A stretch of DNA of 64,000 bases, taken from contig JAJCYR010000056.1 in NCBI GenBank assembly GCA_029262775.1, positions 248,001 to 312,000 on the forward strand, given 5' to 3'. A program made the translations under genes and the position numbers. This DNA comes from Bacteroidota bacterium (lineage in GTDB: Bacteria > Bacteroidota > Rhodothermia > Rhodothermales > UBA10348). This document shows positions 18,503-27,611 of the stretch, one piece after another (position 1 is the stretch's first letter; each line of letters starts with the position of its first letter). The notes under the pieces are model-generated. The model did no database searches. It was not told the origin of the DNA and saw only the letters and a list, made by a program, of their open reading frames with translations.

Positions 18503-18849
18503 TCCGTCTGATGTCGGCTGCCGTCATTGTTGCCGTGGCGGCGCATGTGTTTCTGGGATGGATGTGGAGTCCTCTTGGAGCGGTTTTGGCAGGCTTTCTG
18601 GTTGAGAAGCGGGGCCCAGTTGCCGGCGCACTCAGCCTGCTGCTTGCCTGGGGCGCGCTCGTGGGATGGTCCTGGGTGCAGGCTCCCGCCGAGACGCAGG
18701 AAATGTGGCGTGTTGTGGGGGCCATCACAGGAAACCTTCCACCCTCGGTGACCGTCGTAGCGACACTCACAACTGCCGGCCTGCTTGGCATGACGGGTGG
18801 CTGGCTTGGCGCAGGTCTGCGGCACATCCAGTCTCCTGCATCCGAATGA
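18499..18849 (+). CDS. Small hydrophobic membrane protein of unknown function
   Basis: A 116-residue protein coupled to the aminotransferase by an ATGA overlap. Three or four membrane segments are visible: about 5-20, 24-36, 43-60 and 82-105, rich in Gly, Ala, Leu and Val. I recognise no domain. It ends 52 bp before prfB. It could be a membrane anchor or transporter accessory, but nothing in the sequence decides this. Confidence 0.7.
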   Translation: MIRLMSAAVIVAVAAHVFLGWMWSPLGAVLAGFLVEKRGPVAGALSLLLAWGALVGWSWVQAPAETQEMWRVVGAITGNLPPSVTVVATLTTAGLLGMTGGWLGAGLRHIQSPASE

Positions 18850-18901
18850 CGCCAGCAGCTTTACCCTGTTTTTGCACGCTTTTTTTACTTCGGAGAAAAA
18901 A

Positions 18902-20003
18902 ATGGATATCCAGAACGTACGTAGCCTGTTAGAGCGTGTTGACACGCTCGGGAGGTATCTTTGACATCGAATCTCACACAGAGCGACGTGACGAGTTGTC
19001 ACAAAAACGCCTCGATCCCACCTTCTGGGACGACACGCGAACGGCCAAACAGGTGGAAAAGGAAATATCCGTTCACAATGGCTGGATAGAGTCATGGAAC
19101 GGTGTCCTGGAGCGCAAGGAAAACATTGAGACGCTTCTCGAACTCGCTGAAGAGGAGGGGGAGTCTCTCGATGCCGAGTTGGAAACCGAGATGGTGCCTC
19201 TCGAAAAGGAGCTGTCTGCACTGGAGCTTCGCCAGATGCTGGATGGCCCGGATGACGATAGAAACGCCATTATCAACATCCATCCAGGCGCCGGTGGAAC
19301 GGAAAGTCAGGACTGGGCTGACATGCTGGTTACGATGTACACCCGATGGGGCGAGAAAAACGGGTACAACGTACATTTGTTGGAATATCAGGAGGGCGAT
19401 GTGGCAGGTATCAAAAGCGCTACCCTGCACATCGCTGGTCCCATGGCCTTTGGATATCTCAAGGCCGAGACCGGCGTGCACAGGCTGGTCCGAATCAGCC
19501 CGTTCGATTCCAGCGGTCGGCGTCACACGTCCTTTTCTTCCGTGTTTGTCTACCCTGAAATTGACGACACGATTGAGATCAACCTGAAGCCCGATGACAT
19601 TGAGCTGCAGACCTTCCGCAGCGGCGGAAAAGGTGGTCAGAACGTGAACAAGGTGGAAACCGGGGTGCGTTACATCTGGATTGGAACGCTGTCGGATGGT
19701 CGGGAAGAACGGGTTGTCGCCGAGTGCACCGAAGAGCGTAGCCAGTTGCAGAACAAGGAGCGTGCCATGACCATGCTCAAGTCACGTGTCTACCGCCTTG
19801 AGCAGGAAATACAAGAGGCCGCCAAGAGTGTCGTGGAAGGGAACAAGAAAAAAATCGAGTGGGGGTCGCAGATCCGCTCCTACGTATTTCAGCCCTACAC
19901 CATGGTGAACGATCACCGGACGGAAACGAAACTGACGGACGTGGAAGCGGTCATGGCCGGAGACCTGGACGAACTCATTCGTTCCTGGCTCATGCAGAAT
20001 TAG
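18902..20003 (+). CDS. prfB: Peptide chain release factor 2 with +1 programmed frameshift
   Basis: RF2 is encoded in two frames. The ATG at 18902 opens 20 codons (to YL) that end at an in-frame TGA at 18962. A +1 slip at CTT-TGA-C then continues as DIESHTERRDEL to the stop at 20001-20003, giving 366 residues, the normal RF2 length. The classic frameshift elements are present: an SD-like GGGAGG three bases upstream of CTTTGAC. Functional motifs include SPFDSSGRRHTSF (stop-codon recognition region) and GGKGGQNVNKVET (the GGQ peptidyl-hydrolysis motif, about residue 245). The frameshift lets RF2 level control its own synthesis through recognition of UGA. Confidence 0.97.
18932..18949. repeat. 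Palindrome copy 1 (GCGTGTTGACACGC core), inside prfB
   Basis: GAGCGTGTTGACACGCTC has 8-base arms around a 2-base centre. It lies in the first codons of prfB, directly 5' of the frameshift SD-like element. Its 14-base core is identical to copy 3 after nusA and nearly so to copy 2 after prfB. Confidence 0.7.
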
Positions 20004-20020
20004 GGTGTGTTAACACGCCC
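20003..20020. repeat. Palindrome copy 2 between prfB and nadB
   Basis: GGGTGTGTTAACACGCCC begins on the last base of the prfB stop codon. As RNA it folds into a short hairpin with one G-U pair. No T-run follows, so a simple intrinsic terminator is not obvious. Confidence 0.7.
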
Positions 20021-20034
20021 TACGTGTAAACATC

Positions 20035-21621
20035 ATGCGGGAACACGTCGATTATCTGATCCTTGGCAGTGGCGCGGCCGGACTGTCCATTGCGCTCGAA
20101 CTGGCGGAGCGTGGTCGCGTGGCGATTGTGACCAAATCCCAGGCTTCCGAGTCGAACACGAATTATGCCCAAGGCGGTATTGCGGCGGTTATGGATGCTG
20201 CCGACTCGTTCGAAAGTCACGTCCAGGACACGCTTCTTGCCGGAGCCGGGCTCTGCCGCGAGGATGTGGTCCGCAACATTGTTGCCGAAGGGCCAGCACA
20301 GATTCACCGGTTACAGGACGGGGGCGCCCGTTTTACGCGTAAGAACGGTTCATTGCACCTGGGCCGGGAGGGCGGTCATGCTCGCAGCAGGATTGTTCAT
20401 GCCGCCGATGCAACAGGACGCGAAGTTGAAGACTCGCTTCTGGGGCGGGTCCGGGCTCACGACAAAATCGACGTCTACGACTTCCATTTTGCCCTGGAAC
20501 TGATCACCCAGCATCATCTGGGCGAGAAGGTCACCCGATCCCGTGACGATATTGCCTGTTACGGCGCATATGTACTCGATGAACGCGAAGATCGGGTCAT
20601 CACCTTTCTCTCCAAAGCGACCATCCTGGCCACGGGTGGTGCAGGCCAGGTGTACCTGCATACGACCAACCCCGACATTGCAACGGGCGACGGAATGGCC
20701 ATGGCGTATCGGGCGAAAGCGCGGGTCTCCAACATGGAGTTCGTGCAGTTTCACCCGACGGCTCTGTACCATCCGGACGCCAATCGATTCCTCATTTCCG
20801 AGGCCGTTCGGGGAGCAGGTGCGCACCTCCTGAACCTGGATGGACATCGGTTCATGCCGGATTATGACGCGAGGGGCGAACTGGCTCCGAGGGACATCGT
20901 GGCACGGGCCATTGACGACCAACTGAAGCGCCTCGGACACACGCACGTACTGCTGAGTCTTGCTCACCTCGAGCGCGATGAGGTACTTGAACACTTTCCG
21001 ACGATCGCCGCAACGTGTGAGCAGTTCGGTCTGGACGTGGCCAGCGATTCCATACCCGTAGTGCCCGCTGCCCATTACATGTGCGGTGGTGTTCAGACGG
21101 ATGTCAACGGACAGACGTCCATCCGGGGGCTCTTCGCGTGCGGGGAGGTGGCATGTACCGGACTGCATGGTGCAAACCGACTGGCATCGAATTCGCTTCT
21201 GGAAGCGCTCGTCGTTTCGGTCCGGGCGGCGCGGGCTGCATCGCACCGTGAGAACCAGGTTGAACTGAACCACCAGGTGCCGGGCTGGGATAGCGAAGGC
21301 ACGTCGCTTCCGGACGAGTGGGTGCTCGTTTCCCATAACCGCGATGAACTTCAGCGAATCATGTGGGACTACGTGGGTATTGTTCGCTCCACACATCGGC
21401 TGGAGCGTGCTCGCCGGCGGACCCGGGTTCTTTATGAGGAAACCGAGGACTTTTTTCGCAAGGCAAAGCTGACGCGGTCACTGTGCGAATTGCGAAACAT
21501 GATTGCCATCGCCTATCTGATCATCGAATCGGCGTCCCGGCGCCAGGAAAGTCGTGGCCTGCATCATATGACAGACTTTCCCGGGAGTCAGGATGCATTT
21601 CTTCATGATACCATCATTTGA
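20035..21621 (+). CDS. nadB: L-aspartate oxidase
   Basis: A 528-residue flavoenzyme oxidising L-aspartate to iminoaspartate, the first step of de novo NAD synthesis. It has the FAD Rossmann motif LGSGAAGLSIALELAERG (about 10-27), SNTNYAQGGIAAV (about 40-52), ATGGAGQVYLHTTNP (about 201-215), FVQFHPTAL (about 238-246), and the catalytic-region segment AHYMCGGVQTD (about 345-355). The helical C-terminal domain typical of the succinate dehydrogenase/aspartate oxidase family is present. The nadA and nadC partners are not in this window. Confidence 0.97.
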   Translation: MREHVDYLILGSGAAGLSIALELAERGRVAIVTKSQASESNTNYAQGGIAAVMDAADSFESHVQDTLLAGAGLCREDVVRNIVAEGPAQIHRLQDGGARFTRKNGSLHLGREGGHARSRIVHAADATGREVEDSLLGRVRAHDKIDVYDFHFALELITQHHLGEKVTRSRDDIACYGAYVLDEREDRVITFLSKATILATGGAGQVYLHTTNPDIATGDGMAMAYRAKARVSNMEFVQFHPTALYHPDANRFLISEAVRGAGAHLLNLDGHRFMPDYDARGELAPRDIVARAIDDQLKRLGHTHVLLSLAHLERDEVLEHFPTIAATCEQFGLDVASDSIPVVPAAHYMCGGVQTDVNGQTSIRGLFACGEVACTGLHGANRLASNSLLEALVVSVRAARAASHRENQVELNHQVPGWDSEGTSLPDEWVLVSHNRDELQRIMWDYVGIVRSTHRLERARRRTRVLYEETEDFFRKAKLTRSLCELRNMIAIAYLIIESASRRQESRGLHHMTDFPGSQDAFLHDTII

Positions 21622-21679
21622 AACCGCGTTGAAGATGTCCCTGTGATCGGATAGGGCATCCAGGGGGTCGGCGCGGGAA

Positions 21680-21709
21680 TTGCATGATGTACGCCTTGTG
21701 ACGTATATT
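21680..21709 (+). promoter_or_regulatory. Candidate promoter of the rimP-nusA-infB operon
   Basis: TTGCAT at 21680-21685 and TATATT at 21704-21709 are 18 bases apart, a sigma-70-like arrangement. Transcription from here would start about 60 bases before the hairpin at 21774-21799. Confidence 0.45.
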
Positions 21710-21773
21710 CCGTATTCGAAGACATTCAAAAGCGGTTCTGCCGCACAGGATGTTGATGAGTGGATTCTGGCGG

Positions 21774-21805
21774 CGCCCGTCCGAGCTTCGGACCGGGCGT
21801 TTTTT
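21774..21805 (+). terminator. Intrinsic terminator in the rimP leader (possible attenuator)
   Basis: An 11-bp stem with one bulged C (arms 21774-21784 and 21788-21799), a GCT loop and six T residues at 21800-21805. It lies 32 bp upstream of rimP and downstream of the candidate promoter, so it would act as an attenuator. If no promoter exists upstream, it instead ends the nadB transcript. Confidence 0.75.
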
Positions 21806-21837
21806 GCACAGGGGCCTCTCGTCAATATGCACGGAAT

Positions 21838-22335
21838 ATGCCGGAGACGAGCACATATAAACACGAAAATGACACCTTGACCGGCGACCAGGCTCTGGCC
21901 GCGTCGGTAGGTCGTCTCGTGCGTGATGTCATTGCAGACCAGGATGTGTATGTGGTGGATATTGTTGTTCGGGGACGGAAAGGCTCACGCGTCGTGGAGG
22001 TATACCTTGATGGTGATAAGGGGGTAGGCGTGGCGGATTTGGCCGCCATGAGCCGCGAATTTGGTTTTCTGTTGGATGCGGAGGATATCATCAAGGGTGG
22101 GTATTCGCTCAATGTATCATCGCCCGGAGAGGATCGCTGTCTGCTGTTGCCCAAGCAGTTCGCCCGTCACATCGGGAAAGAGGTCGAAATCACGTTGATG
22201 GATGGAACCGTCATCACGGGTCGACTGGACGGCGTGGATGGCGAATCGGAGATCATTGTGGGTTCCGATGGGTCATCGGGCCAGGCCGTGGCGCATAGCG
22301 ATATCTCCAAAGCACGAATCAAGTTGCCCTGGTAG
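21838..22335 (+). CDS. rimP: Ribosome maturation factor RimP
   Basis: A 165-residue RimP needed for 30S subunit maturation. Recognisable segments are VYVVDIVVRGRKGSRVVEVYLDGD (N-terminal alpha/beta domain, about 34-57), the SRE(F/L)...LD pattern MSREFGFLLDAED, YSLNVSSPGEDRCL (family LEVSSPGLDRPL) and a C-terminal Sm-like barrel (EVEITLMDGTVITGRLDGVD). ATG at 21838 is used because earlier in-frame codons lie in the terminator hairpin. It heads the conserved rimP-nusA-infB-rbfA-truB-ribF order, 11 bp before nusA. Confidence 0.95.
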   Translation: MPETSTYKHENDTLTGDQALAASVGRLVRDVIADQDVYVVDIVVRGRKGSRVVEVYLDGDKGVGVADLAAMSREFGFLLDAEDIIKGGYSLNVSSPGEDRCLLLPKQFARHIGKEVEITLMDGTVITGRLDGVDGESEIIVGSDGSSGQAVAHSDISKARIKLPW

Positions 22336-22346
22336 GGCCTACACTC

Positions 22347-23609
22347 ATGCAAAGTTCAGATCTTGTTTCCTCATTTGCCGAGATTGCCCACGAGAAGGGG
22401 ATTGACCGGGACAACCTGCAGTTGATCATCGAAGATGTTTTCAAGGCGATGATCCGTAAGCGTTACGGCGCAGATGACTCCTTTGAAGTCATTTTCAATC
22501 CCGATCATGGGGATATGCAGATACTTCACATCAGGGAGGTAGTCGCCGACTGGGATGTAGAAGACCCGGTCACCCAGATCGGAGAATTAGAGGCCCAGTC
22601 AATTGAAGAAGGATTCGAAGAAGGCGACGAAGTGGCCGAGGAAATCGATGTGAAGGATTTTGGTCGGCGGGCCGTCATGACGGCCCGACAGACATTTGCG
22701 CAGCGCATTCGTGACATCGAGAAAGACAACGTGTTTGACTGGTACAGCGACCTTCTGGGCGAGGTCGTTGTCGGGGAGATCTATCAAATCCGGCGTCGTG
22801 AAATGCTCGTTATCCACAACAAGGTCGAACTGATCATGCCGCGGCAGGAACAGATTCTTCGTGATCGCTACCGCAAGGGAGACATGGTGCGCGCCGTCAT
22901 CAAGGAGGTTGTTCGTGATAGCGCGGGTAATCCGCAGATCATTATTTCGAGGGCCGCACCTCTCTTCATGGAGCGTCTTTTCGAGCTGGAAGTGCCGGAG
23001 ATTGACGAAGGTATTGTTGAGATCAAAAAGATTGTCCGTGAACCGGGAGACCGGGCCAAAGTGGCTGTGATCAGTCATGACGAACGCATTGATCCGGTTG
23101 GAGCGTGTGTCGGCATGAAGGGGTCACGCATTCACGCGGTGGTTCGCGAGCTGGGGAATGAGAATATAGACGTCGTATCCTGGACAGACGACAAGCACGA
23201 CCTTATCAAGCGTGCTTTGTCCCCGGCCACACCAGTTCAGGTCATCACCAATGACGAATTGAAGCCACCGCGGGCCAAAGTGGTCGTGCGCGCCGACGAG
23301 GTCAGCCAGGCTATTGGTCGTGGTGGAATCAACATCCGCCTTGCCTCCGCGTTGACCGGTTATGAAATAGATGTGTACCGTGAAATCGCAGAAGAGGAAG
23401 AGGACATCGAAATCGATGAGTTCGCTGACGAAATCCCCGAGGAGCTTCTCCAGAAGTTGCGGGACATTGGATGTGATACGGCCCGTGCTGTGCTGGAATT
23501 GTCACGGGACGAGCTTGTCCGTCGTTCCGGGATAGAACAGGAAAAGGCTACGGCCATTCTGAATATCATTAAAGCAGAATTCGAGGAGGAAGAAAGTGAC
23601 ACTGTCTGA
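22347..23609 (+). CDS. nusA: Transcription termination/antitermination factor NusA
   Basis: A 420-residue NusA. An N-terminal polymerase-binding domain is followed by an S1 domain (about 132-200), two KH domains with the GMKGSRIHAVVRELGNENID and AIGRGGINIRLASALTGYEID signatures (about 250-345), and a short C-terminal helix-hairpin-helix region (LLQKLRDIGCDTARAVL, SGIEQEKATAILNII, about 370-415). The protein binds RNA polymerase and modulates pausing and termination, which makes it a candidate regulator of the attenuator upstream of rimP. An acidic linker (EEEEDIEIDEFADE) separates the KH and C-terminal parts. Confidence 0.97.
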   Translation: MQSSDLVSSFAEIAHEKGIDRDNLQLIIEDVFKAMIRKRYGADDSFEVIFNPDHGDMQILHIREVVADWDVEDPVTQIGELEAQSIEEGFEEGDEVAEEIDVKDFGRRAVMTARQTFAQRIRDIEKDNVFDWYSDLLGEVVVGEIYQIRRREMLVIHNKVELIMPRQEQILRDRYRKGDMVRAVIKEVVRDSAGNPQIIISRAAPLFMERLFELEVPEIDEGIVEIKKIVREPGDRAKVAVISHDERIDPVGACVGMKGSRIHAVVRELGNENIDVVSWTDDKHDLIKRALSPATPVQVITNDELKPPRAKVVVRADEVSQAIGRGGINIRLASALTGYEIDVYREIAEEEEDIEIDEFADEIPEELLQKLRDIGCDTARAVLELSRDELVRRSGIEQEKATAILNIIKAEFEEEESDTV

Positions 23610-23613
23610 CCTG

Positions 23614-23631
23614 GGGCGTGTTGACACGCCC
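23614..23631. repeat. Palindrome copy 3 between nusA and infB
   Basis: GGGCGTGTTGACACGCCC has perfect 8-base arms. It lies 5 bases after the nusA stop and 42 bases before infB. It could fold in RNA or act as a protein-binding DNA site. Confidence 0.7.
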
Positions 23632-23673
23632 TGATTTGATCCGTGTTCTTCTTCTCGCTCTTCAACCCATTTC

Positions 23674-26547
23674 ATGGCTACGACTAAAAAATTCAAGAGA
23701 GTCCGACTCTTCAAGGTGTCAAAGGAACTCAATGTATCCATTGACCACATTGTTGAACAGTTGGAACACGCCGGACATGCAGACGCACTGGCCGGCAGTG
23801 GAATAAATGCAGCCATAACGACGGAAGAGGCCTATGTGAACCTCCTTGCTTTTTTTGCGGACGACAAGGAGCAGGCCGATCGCGTCAGCAAAAAACGAGC
23901 AGCCAGACAGGTCGATCACGAGCAGGATGAGATAGCAGCCTTGGCCGCAGAAGTGGTAGCCGCGCCGGAAGAGGTCGAGCCGGACGTGACGGCAGAGGAT
24001 GAGCCGGCAGAAGTTGCACCGGCGGCATCGTCCGGTGCTGTCCAGGAAGCCGAATCCGGGGTAGATCCCGACGAGGTGGCGAACGTGTCGCCGGTCGACG
24101 AGCCCGAACTACCGCAGGAGCTGCGTGCATCGACCGAAAAAGATGCCGGATCAGCGTCTGGTGCTGAGCCGAAGGAGGAAGCGGCTGCGCCAACCTCCGA
24201 TTCCGAAGCTGCTGAAGCCGCCGAAGATGCGACTGTGGCTGTGGCGGAGACTCCCTCAACGCCTGATGAGGCTCCGGCGCAGGAGCCCGCCGGGAATAAT
24301 TCCAAGGCTGAACCGGAAGCCGTCAATACGCCGCGCCCGGATTCCGAGGCTCCTGCCAAGGAAACAGAAATGGAGGCGTCACCAGAGGACGCTTCGTCGT
24401 CCGACGAGGATACGCCAGTTGACAGTGCCGCGGAAGCCCCCGGAATGCTTTCCGCTGACCGCTACCAACTTGCAGGTACGAAGGTTCTTGGCACCATCGA
24501 TCTGAGCTCCGTTGAGGATGACGCGGGTAGACGGAAGCGCAAGAGAAAGCGCATCGTCGCGACGGAGAGACCGGCACCGGCTGCGAAAGCGGCACCGTCG
24601 AAAGCCAAAAAGGACAAGGTTGCCAGGAAGGGCAAGAAGGTCGACGACGCAGAAGTGGAGCAGACCCTGCAGGAAACACTGCGGGAGTTGGAGATGGGTG
24701 CCAGCCGGGTCCGTCAACGTCGTCGCAAGCAGCGCCGCGATACGCGCGTGTCGGACAGGGAGCGTGAAAGCGGACTGAAGGAAGACGACGACAAGATCCT
24801 GGAAGTCACGGAGTTTGTGTCAACCGGTGAGTTGGCCAACCTCATGGAGGTGAGTGTCAACGACGTCATTTCGGCCCTGTTCTCGGCGGGCATGATGGTT
24901 TCCATCAACCAGCGCCTGGATGCGGATACCATCACCATCGTGGCCGATGAATTCGGCTTCGACGTGGAATTCATTTCGGACTACACGGCTACAGACGTTG
25001 TCATCGAAGACGACGACGAAGCCGACCTGCTGCCGCGCGATCCCGTGGTTACCGTCATGGGTCACGTAGACCATGGTAAGACCTCACTGCTCGATCATAT
25101 TCGCAAGGCGAACGTCGTTGCCGGTGAGGCGGGTGGCATTACGCAGCACATTGGAGCCTACCACGTGGAGCTCTCCAGCGGAAACTCCATGACCTTTCTG
25201 GATACTCCAGGTCACGAGGCTTTTACGGCCATGCGTGCGCGTGGCGCCCAGGTTACGGATGTTGTCATCCTGGTCGTAGCAGCTGACGACGCCGTCATGC
25301 CGCAGACGATTGAGGCCATCAATCACGCCTCAGCGGCCGGTGTGCCCATCATCGTAGCCATCAACAAGATTGATAAACCGGCCGCAAACGCAGATCGAGT
25401 CATGCAGCAGCTGGCCGACCACAACGTGCTGGTCGAGCAGTGGGGTGGCAAGGTGCAGTGTGAGCTTGTATCTGCCACGACCGGGCAGGGGATCGAGGAA
25501 TTGCTGGAACGCGTGGCTATCGAGGCGGAATTGCTTGAACTCAAGGCAAATCCCAACAGGCAGGCAGTGTGCTCAGTCATTGAATCGCGCCTTGAAAAGG
25601 GTCGGGGAAACGTAGCAACCGTACTCGTGCAGACCGGGACACTCAAAATTGGAGATGTTTTCCTGGCGGGTGCGTTTGCAGGTCGTGTACGCGCCATGTT
25701 CGACGAACGGGAACGACCAGTAAAGGAACGGGGCCCTTCGTTTCCCGCGCTCGTTGTTGGCCTTGATGGTCAACCGGAGGTGGGTGACTCCTTCATCGTT
25801 ATGCAGGAAGAAAAGGAAGCAAGGGAAATTGCCCAGCGCCGCCAGCAGATCATGCGCGAACAGTCACTCAGGCAGCGCAAGCACATCACACTCGACGAGA
25901 TTGGTCGTCGCCTGGCCCTCGGTGAATTCCGCGAACTGAACCTGATCGTAAAGGGAGACGTAGGTGGTTCCGTCGAGGCCCTCTCCGATTCGTTGTTGAA
26001 GCTTTCCAAGGAGGAAGTCGTCGTAAATATCATACACAAGGGTGTTGGGGCCATCAACGAAAGCGACGTCATGTTGGCATCTGCCTCCGATGCCATCATT
26101 GTTGGTTTCCAGGTGCGACCCGTCATCGGTGCCCGCCAGTTGGCCGAGAAGGAAGAAATTGATATCCGCCTCTACTCCGTTATTTACCATGCCATTGAAG
26201 AGGTTCGGGACGCCTTGGAAGGACTCCTGTCACCGGAAAAAAGTGAGAAAATCCTGGGAGTCGCGGAAGTGCGCGACATCTTCAAGGTGCCCAAGGCTGG
26301 CACGGTCGCTGGCTGCTCCGTAGTCGAAGGAAAAATTCGTCGTCCGGATCGCATTCATCTGATTCGGGATGGGGTGGTCATCTATGACGGCACGCTGTCC
26401 TCTCTTCGACGATTCAAGGACGATGTCCGCGAAGTAACCAGTGGGTACGAGTGCGGCATGGCCATAGACAAATTCAACGACATCAAAGTCGGTGATCAAC
26501 TGGAGGCGTACGAGATCGTGGAACGTCGGCGCACGCTTGATGAGTAA
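23674..26547 (+). CDS. infB: Translation initiation factor IF-2
   Basis: A 957-residue GTPase that brings initiator tRNA to the 30S subunit. The N-terminus has the IF2-N motif [23 protein letters not shown]. It is followed by about 250 residues of Glu/Ala/Pro-rich acidic sequence, a basic linker and a second IF2-N-type unit ([20 protein letters not shown]). The G domain starts near residue 455: [12 protein letters not shown] (G1), [18 protein letters not shown] (G3) and NKIDKP (G4). Domains II to IV follow to the C-terminal [18 protein letters not shown] region. ATG at 23674 fits the family N-terminus. The 3' end overlaps rbfA by 8 bases. Confidence 0.98.
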   Translation: MATTKKFKRVRLFKVSKELNVSIDHIVEQLEHAGHADALAGSGINAAITTEEAYVNLLAFFADDKEQADRVSKKRAARQVDHEQDEIAALAAEVVAAPEEVEPDVTAEDEPAEVAPAASSGAVQEAESGVDPDEVANVSPVDEPELPQELRASTEKDAGSASGAEPKEEAAAPTSDSEAAEAAEDATVAVAETPSTPDEAPAQEPAGNNSKAEPEAVNTPRPDSEAPAKETEMEASPEDASSSDEDTPVDSAAEAPGMLSADRYQLAGTKVLGTIDLSSVEDDAGRRKRKRKRIVATERPAPAAKAAPSKAKKDKVARKGKKVDDAEVEQTLQETLRELEMGASRVRQRRRKQRRDTRVSDRERESGLKEDDDKILEVTEFVSTGELANLMEVSVNDVISALFSAGMMVSINQRLDADTITIVADEFGFDVEFISDYTATDVVIEDDDEADLLPRDPVVTVMGHVDHGKTSLLDHIRKANVVAGEAGGITQHIGAYHVELSSGNSMTFLDTPGHEAFTAMRARGAQVTDVVILVVAADDAVMPQTIEAINHASAAGVPIIVAINKIDKPAANADRVMQQLADHNVLVEQWGGKVQCELVSATTGQGIEELLERVAIEAELLELKANPNRQAVCSVIESRLEKGRGNVATVLVQTGTLKIGDVFLAGAFAGRVRAMFDERERPVKERGPSFPALVVGLDGQPEVGDSFIVMQEEKEAREIAQRRQQIMREQSLRQRKHITLDEIGRRLALGEFRELNLIVKGDVGGSVEALSDSLLKLSKEEVVVNIIHKGVGAINESDVMLASASDAIIVGFQVRPVIGARQLAEKEEIDIRLYSVIYHAIEEVRDALEGLLSPEKSEKILGVAEVRDIFKVPKAGTVAGCSVVEGKIRRPDRIHLIRDGVVIYDGTLSSLRRFKDDVREVTSGYECGMAIDKFNDIKVGDQLEAYEIVERRRTLDE

Positions 26548-26926
26548 AAGCATTCGCACGGAACGAGTCGCGAGCCTGTTTCAACGGGAAATAGCCAAAA
26601 TCCTGTCGGAAGAATTTGCCGATCAACTGCGGCCCATGGTCACTGTCACAGGTGTGCGGGTGACCGCCGATCTGTCCATTGCTTACGTGGATGTATCCGT
26701 TCTGGGCGAGTCGACATCACAAAAAGAAGCCGCACTCGCGCACCTGCGTGACCTCACGTCACAGATTCGTGGAAGCCTTGGCAAGTCCATTCGCCACCAG
26801 GTGAAAAGCATACCGGAATTACGGTTTTTTCTTGACCTGTCGCTGGAAAAGTCAGCCCGTATGGACGAAATATTTGGCAAGATCAGGGAGGAACGTGCCA
26901 TTCGGGAACAGGGAAATGACGCCTGA
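26540..26926 (+). CDS. rbfA: 30S ribosome-binding factor RbfA
   Basis: A 128-residue KH-fold protein that binds the 16S rRNA during late 30S maturation. Typical segments are [16 protein letters not shown] (about 6-21), [21 protein letters not shown] (about 35-55) and [27 protein letters not shown] (about 86-112), where the family has PxLxFxxDxS. ATG at 26540 overlaps the infB stop, and the gene's own stop overlaps truB, so translation is probably coupled. Confidence 0.95.
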   Translation: MSKSIRTERVASLFQREIAKILSEEFADQLRPMVTVTGVRVTADLSIAYVDVSVLGESTSQKEAALAHLRDLTSQIRGSLGKSIRHQVKSIPELRFFLDLSLEKSARMDEIFGKIREERAIREQGNDA

Positions 26927-27611
26927 ACGTGTTCTTGCGTATCCAACTCTTCCCGATTCGTGGGATGACCTCGTACTGCTTGTCGACAAGGAGGAGGGTA
27001 TGACCTCGTTCGATATCATCCGCCGCCTGCGTAGGATATCTCCCGTCAGAAAAATTGGACACGCCGGCACGCTCGATCCCATGGCCACCGGACTCGTTAT
27101 CTGTCTTTCTGGCCGGGCAACCAAACGAATGACCACCTTCATGGACATGGAGAAAGTCTATACCGGTACCATTCGCCTCGGTGAGACCACCGCATCGTTT
27201 GACAGGGAAACACCAGTCGAAGTCGTACGACCGCCCGGAGATCTGTCTCGCGGTCGACTGGAGGAGACGGCGCGTCTGTTTGTGGGCGATATTACTCAGA
27301 CCACACCCGTGTATTCAGCCGTCAAGGTCGGAGGAGAGCGGTTGTACAGGAAAGCCCGCCGCGGAGAAAGGGTAACGTTGCCGACGCGCGATGTTCATAT
27401 ATCCGAATTCACGCTCGGTGAGCCGGATGGTGCCGACCTGCCCTTTCGTGTCATCTGTTCCAAAGGTACGTATGTGCGTTCCCTGGCCAGTGAATTCGGG
27501 GAAGCGCTGGGTTGTGGTGGCCACCTCATTGCCCTTCGGCGCCAGCAGATCGGGCACTACCGTGTCTGCGATGCGTGGCCGGTGTCTCAACTCCTGGATG
27601 CAATGTCATGA
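26916..27611 (+). CDS. truB: tRNA pseudouridine(55) synthase
   Basis: A 231-residue pseudouridine synthase that modifies U55 in the T loop of tRNAs. The catalytic Asp lies in GHAGTLDPMATGLVICLSGRATK (Asp at about residue 49). KVYTGTIRLGETTASFDRE and CSKGTYVRSLASEFGEALG are further family motifs. It is shorter than the E. coli enzyme and lacks most of the C-terminal PUA extension. The start overlaps the rbfA stop by 11 bases, and the stop overlaps ribF by 4 bases. Confidence 0.95.
   Translation: MTPERVLAYPTLPDSWDDLVLLVDKEEGMTSFDIIRRLRRISPVRKIGHAGTLDPMATGLVICLSGRATKRMTTFMDMEKVYTGTIRLGETTASFDRETPVEVVRPPGDLSRGRLEETARLFVGDITQTTPVYSAVKVGGERLYRKARRGERVTLPTRDVHISEFTLGEPDGADLPFRVICSKGTYVRSLASEFGEALGCGGHLIALRRQQIGHYRVCDAWPVSQLLDAMS

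Noticed and set aside
18902-18964. A short separate gene, or prfB as a pseudogene with a frameshift
   Set aside because: The SD-like element and CTT-TGA-C slip site show programmed frameshifting, and the combined product has normal RF2 length.
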